Assembly: GCA_964635055.1 (NCBI GenBank) | Contig: CAZWMT010000030.1 | Coordinates: forward strand, 1 to 64,000 | Source of the DNA: JAEUJM01 sp964635055 | GTDB lineage: Bacteria > Actinomycetota > Acidimicrobiia > Acidimicrobiales > DATDAH01 | Direction: 5' to 3' | DNA length: 64,000 nt | In this document: positions 15,516 to 23,689 of the stretch, piece after piece | Position numbering within the stretch: position 1 is the stretch's first letter | Layout of the letters: the number at the start of each line of letters is the position of its first letter | Translations under genes and position numbers: made by a program | The notes under the pieces: generated by a model | Seen by the model: only the letters and a program-made list of their open reading frames with translations | What the model was told of the DNA's origin: nothing | The model's database searches: none

Positions 15516-16928
15516 TCAGTCGATGCGGGCGATCTTCTTGGTGTACGCCAGCGCCCGTCGCGAGTCGTACGACCTCAGGATCTGCATCTTCTCGGCCTCG
15601 ATCGAGCCCTCGGCGTGCACGGCCAGCACGGCGTGGTAGCCGCCCAGGTCGCGGGCGGTCAGGTCGCTGATCACGTGCATCAGCCGCAACCGGTGCTCGG
15701 CCGACCCCGCGCCCTGGAAGTACTTCTCGAGCACCGGCCGCACCTCGGGGCTGTCCCAGTCGTCGCCGCCCGGACCCGTCACCAGCAGGCCGCCGGCGCA
15801 GTCCTGCACCCACTCGAGGGCCTGGTGGTAGCCGCTGGCGAAGGTGAACTTGGCCATGTTGGTGGTCATCGGGTCGGGGTAGGCGATGCCGTCCTCCACC
15901 TTGGCCCGAAGCGCGGCCATCTCGGTGAGCGCCCGCACCGTCTCCGAGTACGAGATCAGATGGGTGAGCTTGTCGCGGATGTGGCCCGCCTTGCCCACGC
16001 CGTTCAGCTCGGCGATGAGCGCCGACGCGCCCACGAAGGCGTCGAGCAGCGGCAGCTTGTAGGACACCGCGGTGAACCGGTGGTACTCCACGAAGGTGAG
16101 CGCCACCGCGCCCGCCAACTCGGGCTCGCGGCACAGGAACACCCGGTCCCAGGGCACGAACACGTCGTTGAACACGGTGAGGGTCTCGAGCAGCTTGTGG
16201 TTGCTCGACAGCGGGAACTCGAACTCGTTGTGCTCGCGGCCCGAGTACGACGACACGTACAGCTCGAGACCCGGGGTGTTGACCGGGATCGCGAAGGCCA
16301 CCGCGTAGTCCGCGTCCTCGGCGCTCATGGCCCGGGTGGGCAACACGATCAGCTCGTCGGCGTTGGCGCTGCTGGTGGTGTGGCACTTGGCGCCCCGCAC
16401 CACGATGCCGTCGTCGTTCTCGGACACCACGTGCACGTACAGGTCGGGGTCGGCCTGCTTGCTCGGGCCCAGCGAGCGGTCGCCCTTCACGTCGGTCTGG
16501 GCCACCGCCACGGCCAGGTCGTTGTCGCGGCAGTGGTCGTGGAAGGCCTGCACCTTGTCGCGGGCCTCGCCCGTCAGCTTGCGCAGCAGCGCGAACGTGG
16601 CGTCGGTGCCGATCTCCTTGATCAGCGTCACCACGGTGCCGCCCTCGGCCGTGCTGGCGTCGATCAGGCGCATGCGCGCCAACAGGTCGTCGGCGTCGCG
16701 GGGGATCTTGTAGTAGGCGCTGTGCTCCTGGCCCGTGTCGGGGTCGGTCACCACCGCCAGCGCGCGGAACGTGGGGTCGTCCACCAGGTCGAAGTCGTGT
16801 GCCGCGTGGTCGACCGCAACGGCGAGCGCGGGCACCTCGTTGATGTCCTCGACGGGCCGGCCTCGGTAGAACAGCGCTCGCCCGTCGACCAACCCGTTGC
16901 GGTACTCATCGGCAGTGCGCAGACCCAT
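15516..16928 (-). CDS. HpaB / 4-hydroxybutyryl-CoA dehydratase superfamily flavoprotein lacking [4Fe-4S] ligands
   Basis: 470 residues of the acyl-CoA-dehydrogenase-like fold. It shares the block TDVKGDRSLGPSKQADPDLY and DDGIVVRGAKCHTT (about 145-185) with 4-hydroxybutyryl-CoA dehydratase (AbfD) and the flavin hydroxylase HpaB. In AbfD the cluster is held by C99, C103, H292 and C299. Here the 95-105 region has no cysteine, H283 is kept, and the position of C299 is Y290. It is therefore probably not an iron-sulfur dehydratase; an FAD- or FADH2-dependent hydroxylase or oxidoreductase is more likely. It stands alone, convergent with dprA and divergent from the recombinase. Substrate unknown. Confidence 0.82.
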   Translation of the reverse strand: MGLRTADEYRNGLVDGRALFYRGRPVEDINEVPALAVAVDHAAHDFDLVDDPTFRALAVVTDPDTGQEHSAYYKIPRDADDLLARMRLIDASTAEGGTVVTLIKEIGTDATFALLRKLTGEARDKVQAFHDHCRDNDLAVAVAQTDVKGDRSLGPSKQADPDLYVHVVSENDDGIVVRGAKCHTTSSANADELIVLPTRAMSAEDADYAVAFAIPVNTPGLELYVSSYSGREHNEFEFPLSSNHKLLETLTVFNDVFVPWDRVFLCREPELAGAVALTFVEYHRFTAVSYKLPLLDAFVGASALIAELNGVGKAGHIRDKLTHLISYSETVRALTEMAALRAKVEDGIAYPDPMTTNMAKFTFASGYHQALEWVQDCAGGLLVTGPGGDDWDSPEVRPVLEKYFQGAGSAEHRLRLMHVISDLTARDLGGYHAVLAVHAEGSIEAEKMQILRSYDSRRALAYTKKIARID

Positions 16929-16934
16929 GGGCCA

Positions 16935-16940
16935 ACCCTA
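16935..16940 (-). promoter_or_regulatory. -10-like hexamer of the HpaB-like gene
   Basis: On the minus strand TAGGGT lies exactly 6 bases before the ATG at 16928, with no ribosome site, matching the leaderless pattern. Confidence 0.5.
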
Positions 16941-17011
16941 AACCGGGGGCGGTCGGGCAACCGAAGACAGCCGTGCCACCGGCGGCCCGGTTGCGGCCCG
17001 GACGGCGGGGT

Positions 17012-17017
17012 TAGCGT
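17012..17017 (+). promoter_or_regulatory. -10-like hexamer of the Xer recombinase gene
   Basis: TAGCGT lies 6 bases before the ATG at 17024. No ribosome site is present. Confidence 0.5.
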
Positions 17018-17023
17018 GAGGCC

Positions 17024-17899
17024 ATGGCCTGGGACCTCGACGGCTTCTCGGCGTCACTCACGGGGGTCGCCCCGGCAACCCGCGAGGCCTACGACCGCGA
17101 CCTGCGGGCCTTCACCCGCTGGACCGATCGGCTGGGCCTCGAGGGCCCCGCCGAGGTCGACCGGCGCACGTTGCGGCGCTACCTGGCCTACCTCGCCACG
17201 ACAGGCAAGGCGCGCCGATCCATCGCCCGTTCGGCGTCGTCGATCCGGCGCTACTTCGGCTGGCTGCGTCTCACCGGGCGCATCGCCTCGGATCCCTCCG
17301 CAGGGCTCAGCGCGCCCAAGGGTGAGGGACGCCTGCCCCGCGTGCTCCCCGAGTCCGAGGTCAACCAGTTGCTGGACCACCCGGTGCGCACCGAGGAGGC
17401 CCCCGAGCTCGCCGCCCGAGACGCCGCCGTCGTGGAGCTCCTCTACGGGAGCGGCCTGCGGGTGGCCGAGTTGTGCGGGCTCCGGCCGTGCGACCTCGAC
17501 CTCACCCAACGCCTCGTGATCGTGTGGGGCAAGGGCTCCAAGCAGCGCCGGGTGCCGCTCAGCCCCCCGGCGGTCGAGGCCTTGCAGCGCTGGCTCGAGG
17601 ATGGCCGCCACGCGCTGGTCGGCCCGGACAGCCCGGACGACGCCGTCTTCCTCAACCGCCGCGGGCACCGTCTCACGCCGCGGGACGTGCGCCGCATCCT
17701 CGACCGGCGTTCGGCGACGCCCGTCCACCCCCACGCCCTGCGCCACACGTTCGCCACTCATCTTCTCGATGGAGGTGCCGATTTGCGTGCTGTGCAGGAG
17801 TTGCTCGGCCATGCCGACCTCGCCACCACGCAGCTGTACACCCACGTCAGCAAGGAACGGTTGAGAAGCGTGTTCCAGGCCACCCACCCACGAGCGTGA
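17024..17899 (+). CDS. Xer-type tyrosine recombinase (XerC/XerD)
   Basis: 291 residues, standard Xer length. An N-terminal SAM-like core-binding domain (1-100) is followed by the catalytic domain with R146 (GSGLRVAEL), K170 or K173 (GKGSK), H237 and R240 (HPHALRHTF), H263 (LGHADL) and nucleophile Y272 (TQLYTHV). Xer proteins resolve chromosome dimers at dif. A housekeeping role fits the syntenic place between dprA and whiG better than a mobile integrase; no attachment sites or phage genes were seen. Assignment to XerC or XerD cannot be made by eye. Confidence 0.93.
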   Translation: MAWDLDGFSASLTGVAPATREAYDRDLRAFTRWTDRLGLEGPAEVDRRTLRRYLAYLATTGKARRSIARSASSIRRYFGWLRLTGRIASDPSAGLSAPKGEGRLPRVLPESEVNQLLDHPVRTEEAPELAARDAAVVELLYGSGLRVAELCGLRPCDLDLTQRLVIVWGKGSKQRRVPLSPPAVEALQRWLEDGRHALVGPDSPDDAVFLNRRGHRLTPRDVRRILDRRSATPVHPHALRHTFATHLLDGGADLRAVQELLGHADLATTQLYTHVSKERLRSVFQATHPRA

Positions 17900-17911
17900 G
17901 ACGAGCAACCC

Positions 17912-18688
17912 GTGTCGAATGACGGCGCCCACGTGGACGCGCTGTGGGCCAGGTACAAGGCCACCGAGGGTCGTGACGCCCGCGACCAGCTGATCCTGCA
18001 CTACTCCCCGCTGGTGAAGTACGTCGCCGGCCGGGTGGGTGTCGGGCTTCCCCAGAACGTCGACCAGGCCGACCTGGTGAGCTACGGCATCTTCGGGCTG
18101 ATCGACGCGATCGAGAAGTTCGACCCCGACCGTGGCTTCAAGTTCGAGACCTACGCCATCTCCCGCATCAAGGGCTCGATCCTCGACGAGCTGCGCTCGA
18201 TCGACTGGGTGCCGCGGTCGGTGCGGGCCAAGGCCCGATCGCTCGAGAAGGCCTACGCCAAGCTCGAGGGGAACCTCCATCGCACGCCGACCGACGAGGA
18301 GCTGGCGAGCGAGCTGGACATGAGCGAGACGCAGTTGCAGGCGCTCCTCTCGCAGATCTCGTTCGTGGGCATGGCCGCGCTCGACGAGATGCTCGCCGGG
18401 GGCGACCGCGGCGAGTCGATCACGCTCGGCGACACGATCGCCGACTCGGGCCGCGGGCCGGTCAGCACCTACGAGGCGGAGGAGACCCGCCAGCTGTTGG
18501 CGCAGACCATCAACCGCATGCCCGAGCGCGAGAAGCTGGTGCTGACGCTCTACTACTACGAGGCCCTCACGCTCGCCGAGATCGGCGAGGTGCTCAGCGT
18601 CACCGAGAGCCGGGTCTGTCAGATCCACACCAAGGCGGTGCTCCAACTGCGGTCGCGCATGGCCGCCGCCGAACGCGAGCCGGCCTAG
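17912..18688 (+). CDS. whiG: FliA/WhiG-type RNA polymerase sigma factor
   Basis: 258 residues from GTG 17912, 12 bases after the recombinase gene. Region 2 (YVAGRVGVGLPQNVDQADLV, then FKFETYAISRIKGSILDELR), region 3 (KLEGNLHRTPTDEELASELD) and region 4 (MPEREKLVLTLYYYEALTLA, then TESRVCQIHTKAV) are complete. WhiG controls sporulation in Streptomyces, while related factors control flagella elsewhere. No flagellar or sporulation targets are in the window. The location before a LytM gene and rpsB equals the Streptomyces arrangement. Confidence 0.93.
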   Translation: MSNDGAHVDALWARYKATEGRDARDQLILHYSPLVKYVAGRVGVGLPQNVDQADLVSYGIFGLIDAIEKFDPDRGFKFETYAISRIKGSILDELRSIDWVPRSVRAKARSLEKAYAKLEGNLHRTPTDEELASELDMSETQLQALLSQISFVGMAALDEMLAGGDRGESITLGDTIADSGRGPVSTYEAEETRQLLAQTINRMPEREKLVLTLYYYEALTLAEIGEVLSVTESRVCQIHTKAVLQLRSRMAAAEREPA

Positions 18689-18878
18689 CCCTCCCACCCC
18701 CGCACCGGGCCGCCTGTCACCTCGGCTCGGGTGGCGACTGCCGCCGAGCATCGGGGACCCCACTCGCGCCCGCGCGGCGGTGAGGACCTACGCCTCTACG
18801 ACGGCATCCCCCGTTGTGGTCCGCTGATGCCCGATGGCGGGCCTCACGTGAGGCGCACGCCGGAGAGCCGAGACAGCC

Positions 18879-19751
18879 ATGAGCGACACACCTGGCCCCG
18901 AGGGAGCGCCCCCGACGGCAGGCATGCCCTCGGGCCATGCCGACGGCGAATGGGTGCCCGATCCGAGCGGACGCCACGAGTACCGCTATGTGGTGCACGG
19001 CCAAGAGACCGACTGGGTGAGCGATTCGGGGGTCGAGTCGCTCGACGACCACGCCGAATGGCGCCCCGACCCGACCGGCCGCCATCAATACCGCTACTTC
19101 GTCCGCGGTCAGCCCACCCCCGCCGTCAGCGACAACGGCGTGCAGGGGACCGACGCGCCCATGGCCCCGGTCGGTGGGCGCAAGATGCCGCTGTGGCCCT
19201 TCCTGGCGGGCGGCGCCGTCGTGGCGCTGGTGCTGATCGTGGTGGCCGCCGTGTTCGTCGCCCGGAACGACGACGAGACCTCGACGCCCACGACCCGGGC
19301 GGTCACGACCAGCACCGCCGGCCCCACGACCTCGGCCCCCACGACGACGTCGACGCCTGCGACGACGTCTGGCGGCGGGCGGACCGGCCCGATCAGCGTC
19401 TTCGACCTCCAGGTGGGTGACTGCATCGACACGCCGACGGGGCCGACGGTCACCGGGGTGCCGTGCGCCCAGGCCCACGACTTCGAGGTGTTCGCCCTGT
19501 TCGACGTCGCCGGCGCACCGGGGGCCGCCTATCCCGGCGACTCGACCGTCTCCGACCTGGCCAACACCGGTTGCCAGGGCGAGCGGTTCACCGAGTACAT
19601 CGGCGAGGACTACGCCACCTCGTCCATCTACGCCACCTCGCTCAACCCGTCCGAGTCGACGTGGACCGACCAGGACGACCGTGAGGTGGTGTGCCTGGCC
19701 ATGGCCCAGACCGGGCAACTCACCGGGTCGGTGCGCGGGATCGGCCGCTAG
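18879..19751 (+). CDS. Membrane protein with two DUF2510-like repeats and a septum-formation domain
   Basis: 290 residues. Two N-terminal repeats share W-x-PDP-[ST]-GRH-x-YRY (EWVPDPSGRHEYRYVVHG and EWRPDPTGRHQYRYFVRG), resembling the actinobacterial DUF2510 motif. One transmembrane helix (about 105-128) is followed by a Thr/Pro-rich stalk (130-165). The extracytoplasmic domain then has VGDCIDTP, VPCAQAHDFEVF, GCQGERF and DREVVCLAM, typical of the septum-formation family with conserved cysteines likely in disulfides. The precise role is unknown. The 190 bases upstream show no gene and no clear promoter. Confidence 0.85.
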   Translation: MSDTPGPEGAPPTAGMPSGHADGEWVPDPSGRHEYRYVVHGQETDWVSDSGVESLDDHAEWRPDPTGRHQYRYFVRGQPTPAVSDNGVQGTDAPMAPVGGRKMPLWPFLAGGAVVALVLIVVAAVFVARNDDETSTPTTRAVTTSTAGPTTSAPTTTSTPATTSGGGRTGPISVFDLQVGDCIDTPTGPTVTGVPCAQAHDFEVFALFDVAGAPGAAYPGDSTVSDLANTGCQGERFTEYIGEDYATSSIYATSLNPSESTWTDQDDREVVCLAMAQTGQLTGSVRGIGR

Positions 19752-19950
19752 CGGGCATCCGCGGCGCGGGTCGGGCCGCTCGCGGTGCGGGTCGGGCCGA
19801 CGCCGATCGGGCCGCGTGCTGACACCGCTGGGTCGGCACGGCCCGCGCCCTCCGTGGCCGCTCGGGGACGGTCCGGCGGGCGGTGCCGACGCCGATGACC
19901 GGCGTTATCGTCGGAGCGCTCGACCACCTCCCCCTTTCGATCGGTTCGAC

Positions 19951-20538
19951 ATGAAGGGGGACGCCGTGTCCCGCCGCCAGGCCCTCCTGCCCGCCCTGCT
20001 CCTCGCACTCACCGTGTCCGGCCTGCTCCACCCGGCGGCGCGTGCGCACGGTCAGACCTCCAGCGTCACCTATCGACCGCCCGTCGACGCGCCGGTGGTC
20101 GACCCCTTCCGCGCGCCGGCGTCGCCCTACGGGCCGGGGAACCGGGGCATCGAGTACGCCACGGTCCCCGGCACGAGCGTGCGCACCATCGCTCCCGGGA
20201 CCGTCGTGTTCGCGGGGTCCGTGGCCGGCACCCGCTACGTCACGGTGCTGCACGCGGACGGCCTGCGCAGCAGCTACGGCTTCCTCGAGTCGCTGTCGGT
20301 GCCGGCAGGTGCGGTGCTGCGGGCCGGCGCCGAGGTGGGACGCGCTGGTGATCGGCTCCACCTCGGCGTGCGGCGGGGTGACGAGTATCTCGACCCCGAG
20401 ACCCTGTTCGCCCAGGCGGCACCCCAGGTGCGCCTGATCCCTGTCAGTGCCTTCGACGACGCCGCCGGCGATGACGAGGCCGCATCGTCCTCTCTCGGCG
20501 CCGCGCTCGGCCTCCGTCTCGTTGCCGGCCGCCCCTAG
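19951..20538 (+). CDS. Secreted LytM/M23-fold protein, probably catalytically degenerate
   Basis: 195 residues with a signal peptide (about 8-33, ending near AARAHGQ). The LytM beta-barrel is recognisable from YGPGNRGIEYATVPGT, through APGTVVFAGSVAG, to LHLGVRRGDEYLDP. Active M23 enzymes have H-x3-D and H-x-H motifs. Here the first reads N-R-G-I-E (His to Asn, Asp to Glu), and the second reads R-L-H (first His to Arg). It may be an amidase activator or wall-binding protein rather than a hydrolase. Synteny with the M23 gene before rpsB in Streptomyces supports orthology. The start is chosen at the ATG just before the signal peptide. Confidence 0.85.
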   Translation: MKGDAVSRRQALLPALLLALTVSGLLHPAARAHGQTSSVTYRPPVDAPVVDPFRAPASPYGPGNRGIEYATVPGTSVRTIAPGTVVFAGSVAGTRYVTVLHADGLRSSYGFLESLSVPAGAVLRAGAEVGRAGDRLHLGVRRGDEYLDPETLFAQAAPQVRLIPVSAFDDAAGDDEAASSSLGAALGLRLVAGRP

Positions 20539-20692
20539 GAGCCCGGCGGGTAAGCAGCCTGTGGGATGTCCACGCCGCCCCGGGTGGCGTTCGATGCGGT
20601 TGGATCCGTGGCGCGCGGGCCGAGCGGGGGTGCCGTGCCCGCGCAGGAAGGTCGGCGCGACGGATCACGAGTCAGGGCGTGGCCCGACGGCG

Positions 20693-21313
20693 TCAGACGC
20701 CGACGGCGACCCCGGCCGGGCGGGTCGTCTCGGCTGTCTGCGGGGGAGTGGCACGGGGCCGGGGGCGTCGCCACGCCAGCACGACGAGCCCGACGACGGC
20801 TCCGCCCAGCACCACCACGTGCAGCACGAGCCACTTCAGCAGCGTGGCCGGGGCGATCTCGGTGCCACCCATCAGCACGAAGCGGACGTCGCCCGATCGC
20901 AGCCACGTGTACCCGCTGATGTTGGTGCCGACCGTGACCGCGAACAGGGCGAGCTGGTCCCACGGCAACAGGTAGCCCGTGAACGACGCTGCCGGCACGG
21001 CGATGACCAATCCGACGCCGACGGCGAGCCCCCGGCCGACCTGCTCGGTCGGCCCCGTTCGCACCGCCAGCAGCACCGCCGCCGCCATCGTGGTGGCCAC
21101 AGCCAGCCAGGCCGCCCATCGGTGCACCTCGCGCATGACGCTGCCGAGGGTGATGTCGCGGGACAGCGACGCGCTGACATCGGTCCAGGCGTCGGCGGCA
21201 TCGGGCCGGTAGGCGAAGTACAACACCGCGCCGGTCGTCACCAGCACCGCCACCTCGACGGTCAGCAGTGCCAGCACGATCGAGCGGGCCCGGGCGACGG
21301 TCACGCGGGTCAC
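20693..21313 (-). CDS. Cytochrome-b6-like membrane protein with a single predicted b haem
   Basis: 206 residues, about four transmembrane helices. It resembles the N-terminal part of cytochrome b: H64 in REVHRWAAWL, the loop FTGYLLPWDQLA near 111-122, and H165 in WLVLHVVVLGG. In bis-haem cytochrome b each helix has a second His 14 residues on; here those positions are A78 and L179. Only one haem-ligand pair (H64/H165) remains. No Rieske protein, cytochrome c or subunit IV gene is adjacent. It may be a quinone-linked electron carrier of unknown partner. It is convergent with the LytM gene and divergent from rpsB. Confidence 0.8.
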   Translation of the reverse strand: MTRVTVARARSIVLALLTVEVAVLVTTGAVLYFAYRPDAADAWTDVSASLSRDITLGSVMREVHRWAAWLAVATTMAAAVLLAVRTGPTEQVGRGLAVGVGLVIAVPAASFTGYLLPWDQLALFAVTVGTNISGYTWLRSGDVRFVLMGGTEIAPATLLKWLVLHVVVLGGAVVGLVVLAWRRPRPRATPPQTAETTRPAGVAVGV

Positions 21314-21376
21314 GCTAGGTCACGAGCGTCCTGCGCCGCAGGGCTCCCGGCTGGCCGGACCGGGCGGTGTTGCCGG

Positions 21377-21382
21377 TAGGAT
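21377..21382 (+). promoter_or_regulatory. Candidate -10 of the rpsB promoter
   Basis: TAGGAT at 21377-21382 would start a leader of about 120 bases before rpsB. A long leader is compatible with ribosomal-protein autoregulation, though no known leader motif was recognised. Confidence 0.4.
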
Positions 21383-21507
21383 CGTCAGCCGGCCGAGCGT
21401 CCGCCCGGTCGAACCACACCACAGCAGAGCTCCCCGGGTCCCCCCACGGTCGCCGCAAGGTGCAGGGCCCGGGTTCACGACCAACCGTTGGGGAAGGAGT
21501 CAGCGCG

Positions 21508-22548
21508 ATGGCGTCTGTCGTCACCATGAAGCAGTTGCTCGAGGCCGGTGTCCACTTCGGTCACCAGACCCGCCGGTGGAACCCCAAGATGAAGCGGTTC
21601 CTGTGGGGCGAGCGCAACGGCATCTACATCATCGACCTCGAGGAGACGCTGCGGCGCATCGAGGCCTCGTACACCTTCGTGCGCGACCTCGTGGCTGACG
21701 GCGGGTCACTGCTCTTCGTCGGTACGAAGAAGCAGGCGCAGGACGGAGTGCAGTCCTACGCCGAGAAGTGCGGGATGCCCTACGTGAACCAGCGCTGGCT
21801 GGGCGGCATGCTCACCAACTTCGAGACCATCTCGAAGCGGGTGGGCAAGATGCAGGAGTACGGCCGCATGCGCGACTCGGGCGAGTTCGCGGCCATGCCC
21901 AAGAAGGAGGCGCTGATCCTCGGCCGCGAGCTCGAGAAGCTCGAGCGCAACCTCAGCGGCATCCGCAACATGACCAAGCGCCCGGCGGCGATCTTCGTGC
22001 TCGACACCAAGAAGGAGCACATCGCCGTCACCGAGGCCAACAAGCTCGGCATCCCGATCGTGGCGCTGGTCGACACCAACTGCGACCCCGACGTCATCGA
22101 CTACGTGATCCCCGGCAACGACGACGCGATCCGATCGGGCAACCTGATGTGTCGCATCCTCGCCGATGCCGTGCAGGAGGGCCTCTACATCCGCTCCAAG
22201 CGCAACCCCGATGTGGCGCCGCCGGTCGAGCGGTCGGCCGAGCAGGAGGCCGCGGTGGCCCAGCAGCAGGCCGAGGCCCGCCGCCAGGCCGCCGCCCAGG
22301 CCGCCGAGCGCGACGCCCGCCTCGCGGCGGCCAAGGCCGAGCAGGCCGCCGCCAAGGCGGCGCCCGCGTCCGCTCCGGCGCCCACTGAGGCACCTGCCCC
22401 TGCTGAGGCCGCGGCTCCCACCGAGCCCGAGCCCGCCGTTGAGCCCGCCGCCGCCGAGGTTGCTGCTGCCCCTGCCGAGGCGACTGCGCCCGCCGCCGCC
22501 GAGGAAGCCGAAGCCGCCGAGACCGCGGACGCCCCCGCGGCCGAGTGA
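21508..22548 (+). CDS. rpsB: 30S ribosomal protein uS2
   Basis: 346 residues. The S2 core is complete: MKQLLEAGVHFGHQTRRWNP, FVGTKKQAQ, NQRWLGGMLTNFETI and IVALVDTNCDPDVIDYVIPG. ATG 21508 is set by a GGAAGGAG ribosome site; the longer frame upstream is non-coding leader. After about residue 245 there is a coiled/charged stretch and then an Ala-Pro-Glu-rich tail of roughly 75 residues, longer than in most S2 proteins. Followed by tsf as usual. Confidence 0.97.
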   Translation: MASVVTMKQLLEAGVHFGHQTRRWNPKMKRFLWGERNGIYIIDLEETLRRIEASYTFVRDLVADGGSLLFVGTKKQAQDGVQSYAEKCGMPYVNQRWLGGMLTNFETISKRVGKMQEYGRMRDSGEFAAMPKKEALILGRELEKLERNLSGIRNMTKRPAAIFVLDTKKEHIAVTEANKLGIPIVALVDTNCDPDVIDYVIPGNDDAIRSGNLMCRILADAVQEGLYIRSKRNPDVAPPVERSAEQEAAVAQQQAEARRQAAAQAAERDARLAAAKAEQAAAKAAPASAPAPTEAPAPAEAAAPTEPEPAVEPAAAEVAAAPAEATAPAAAEEAEAAETADAPAAE

Positions 22549-22591
22549 TCGGCGCAGAAGAACTCTCTGCCGGGCGGCCGACCACGCCGCC

Positions 22592-22644
22592 TAGCCTCGA
22601 GGGAGGCGACGACGCCCGCGCGATCCGTGTGATCGCCCGTCGCC
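22592..22644 (+). promoter_or_regulatory. Possible tsf promoter and leader hairpin
   Basis: TAGCCT (22592-22597) fits the local -10 pattern. Immediately after it, GGCGACG (22605-22611) pairs with CGTCGCC (22638-22644), enclosing GCGATC-CGTGT-GATCGC (22620-22636). tsf may therefore have its own transcript with a structured 5' end in the 210-base gap. Confidence 0.3.
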
Positions 22645-22758
22645 GTGGCGACGACCACGGCGGTGGGCATCGCCCCGACCTGGACACGACGGTCCCCGGC
22701 CCCATGCCCGGGCCCCGAACACCGCAACGAGACCACTGAGCCTGAGGAGGCCGACGCT

Positions 22759-23559
22759 GTGCCCGACTTCACCGCGAAAGACGTCCAAGCCCTGCGCCAG
22801 GCGACCGGCGCCGGCATGATGGACGCGAAGCGCGCGCTGTCCGAGAACGACGGCGACGCCGAGGCCGCGGCCCAGTGGCTGCGCGAGAAGGGCCTGTCGA
22901 AGGCCGCCACCCGTTCGGACCGTGAGAACAACCAGGGCGCGGTGGCCATCGCCGTCGACACCGACGACGTGGTCGCCACCATCGTCGAGCTCAAGTCCGA
23001 GACCGACTTCGTGGCCAAGTCCGACCAGTTCAAGGACCTGGCCCAGGAGATCGCCACGCTCGTGCTGGCCGACGGCGAGGACGCCGCCGCCCAGAAGGCC
23101 GACGCCATCGACGAGCTCAAGGTGACGCTGAAGGAGAACATCGAGCTCGGCCGTGTCGTGCGGTTCGCGGCCGCGCCCGGCAACCTGCTCGACACCTACC
23201 TCCACGTCCAGAGCGAGCGTGGGGTCAACGCGGTGCTGGTCGAGTTGGCCGGGGGCACCCCCGAGCTGGCCCACGACATCGCCGTCCACATCGCGTTCAC
23301 CAAGCCGCGCTTCTTGACCCGCGACGAGGTGCCCGCCGACGAGGTCGAGGCCGAGCGCCACAGCCTCGAGGCCATCACCAAGGCCGAGGGCAAGCCCGAG
23401 CAGGCCTGGCCCAAGATCATCGAGGGCCGGCTCAACGGCTGGTACAAAGAGCAGGTGCTGCTCGACCAGGCCTTCGTCCGGGACGAGAAGCAGACCGTCA
23501 GCCAGCATCTCGGCGACGCCTCCATCGTGCGGTACGCGCAGGTCGTGATCGGCGGTTGA
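22759..23559 (+). CDS. tsf: Translation elongation factor EF-Ts
   Basis: 266 residues from GTG 22759, preceded by GAGGAGG. The N-terminal UBA-like domain has FTAKDVQALRQATGAGMMDA and the EF-Tu-contacting ETDFVAKSDQFKDLA motif. It recycles EF-Tu-GDP. An upstream in-frame ATG (22645) was rejected because the UBA domain and ribosome site lie at this GTG. Length is normal for actinobacteria. Confidence 0.97.
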   Translation: MPDFTAKDVQALRQATGAGMMDAKRALSENDGDAEAAAQWLREKGLSKAATRSDRENNQGAVAIAVDTDDVVATIVELKSETDFVAKSDQFKDLAQEIATLVLADGEDAAAQKADAIDELKVTLKENIELGRVVRFAAAPGNLLDTYLHVQSERGVNAVLVELAGGTPELAHDIAVHIAFTKPRFLTRDEVPADEVEAERHSLEAITKAEGKPEQAWPKIIEGRLNGWYKEQVLLDQAFVRDEKQTVSQHLGDASIVRYAQVVIGG

Positions 23560-23620
23560 GCGCCGTGGAGCCGGCCGGCGTGGCCCGGGCGTACGAGCGG
23601 CGGCACCGACGCGCACGTCA

Positions 23621-23665
23621 CCTGTCCGGACACCGCCTGTCCGGACACCGCCTGTTCGGAGGCCG
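23621..23665 (+). repeat. Three 15-bp tandem units with palindromes, between tsf and pyrH
   Basis: CCTGTCCGGACACCG occurs at 23621-23635 and 23636-23650, followed by a degenerate CCTGTTCGGAGGCCG at 23651-23665. Each perfect unit contains the 10-bp palindrome TGTCCGGACA. The array ends 24 bases before the pyrH ATG and may be a regulator-binding site. Confidence 0.8.
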
Positions 23666-23689
23666 GGCCGGCCACCCCGGTTGCGGCGC

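Noticed and set aside
15246..17519. A 757-residue plus-strand frame opposite the HpaB-like gene
   Set aside because: His/Val/Gly-rich antisense shadow without recognisable motifs.
17024..17899. Phage or island integrase
   Set aside because: Length, motifs and position between dprA and whiG fit a housekeeping Xer protein; no repeats or phage genes flank it.
20539..20692. Inverted segments GATCCGT and ACGGATC in the gap between LytM and cytochrome-b-like genes
   Set aside because: Arms are only 7 bp and lie dozens of bases apart, so this is within chance for GC-rich DNA.
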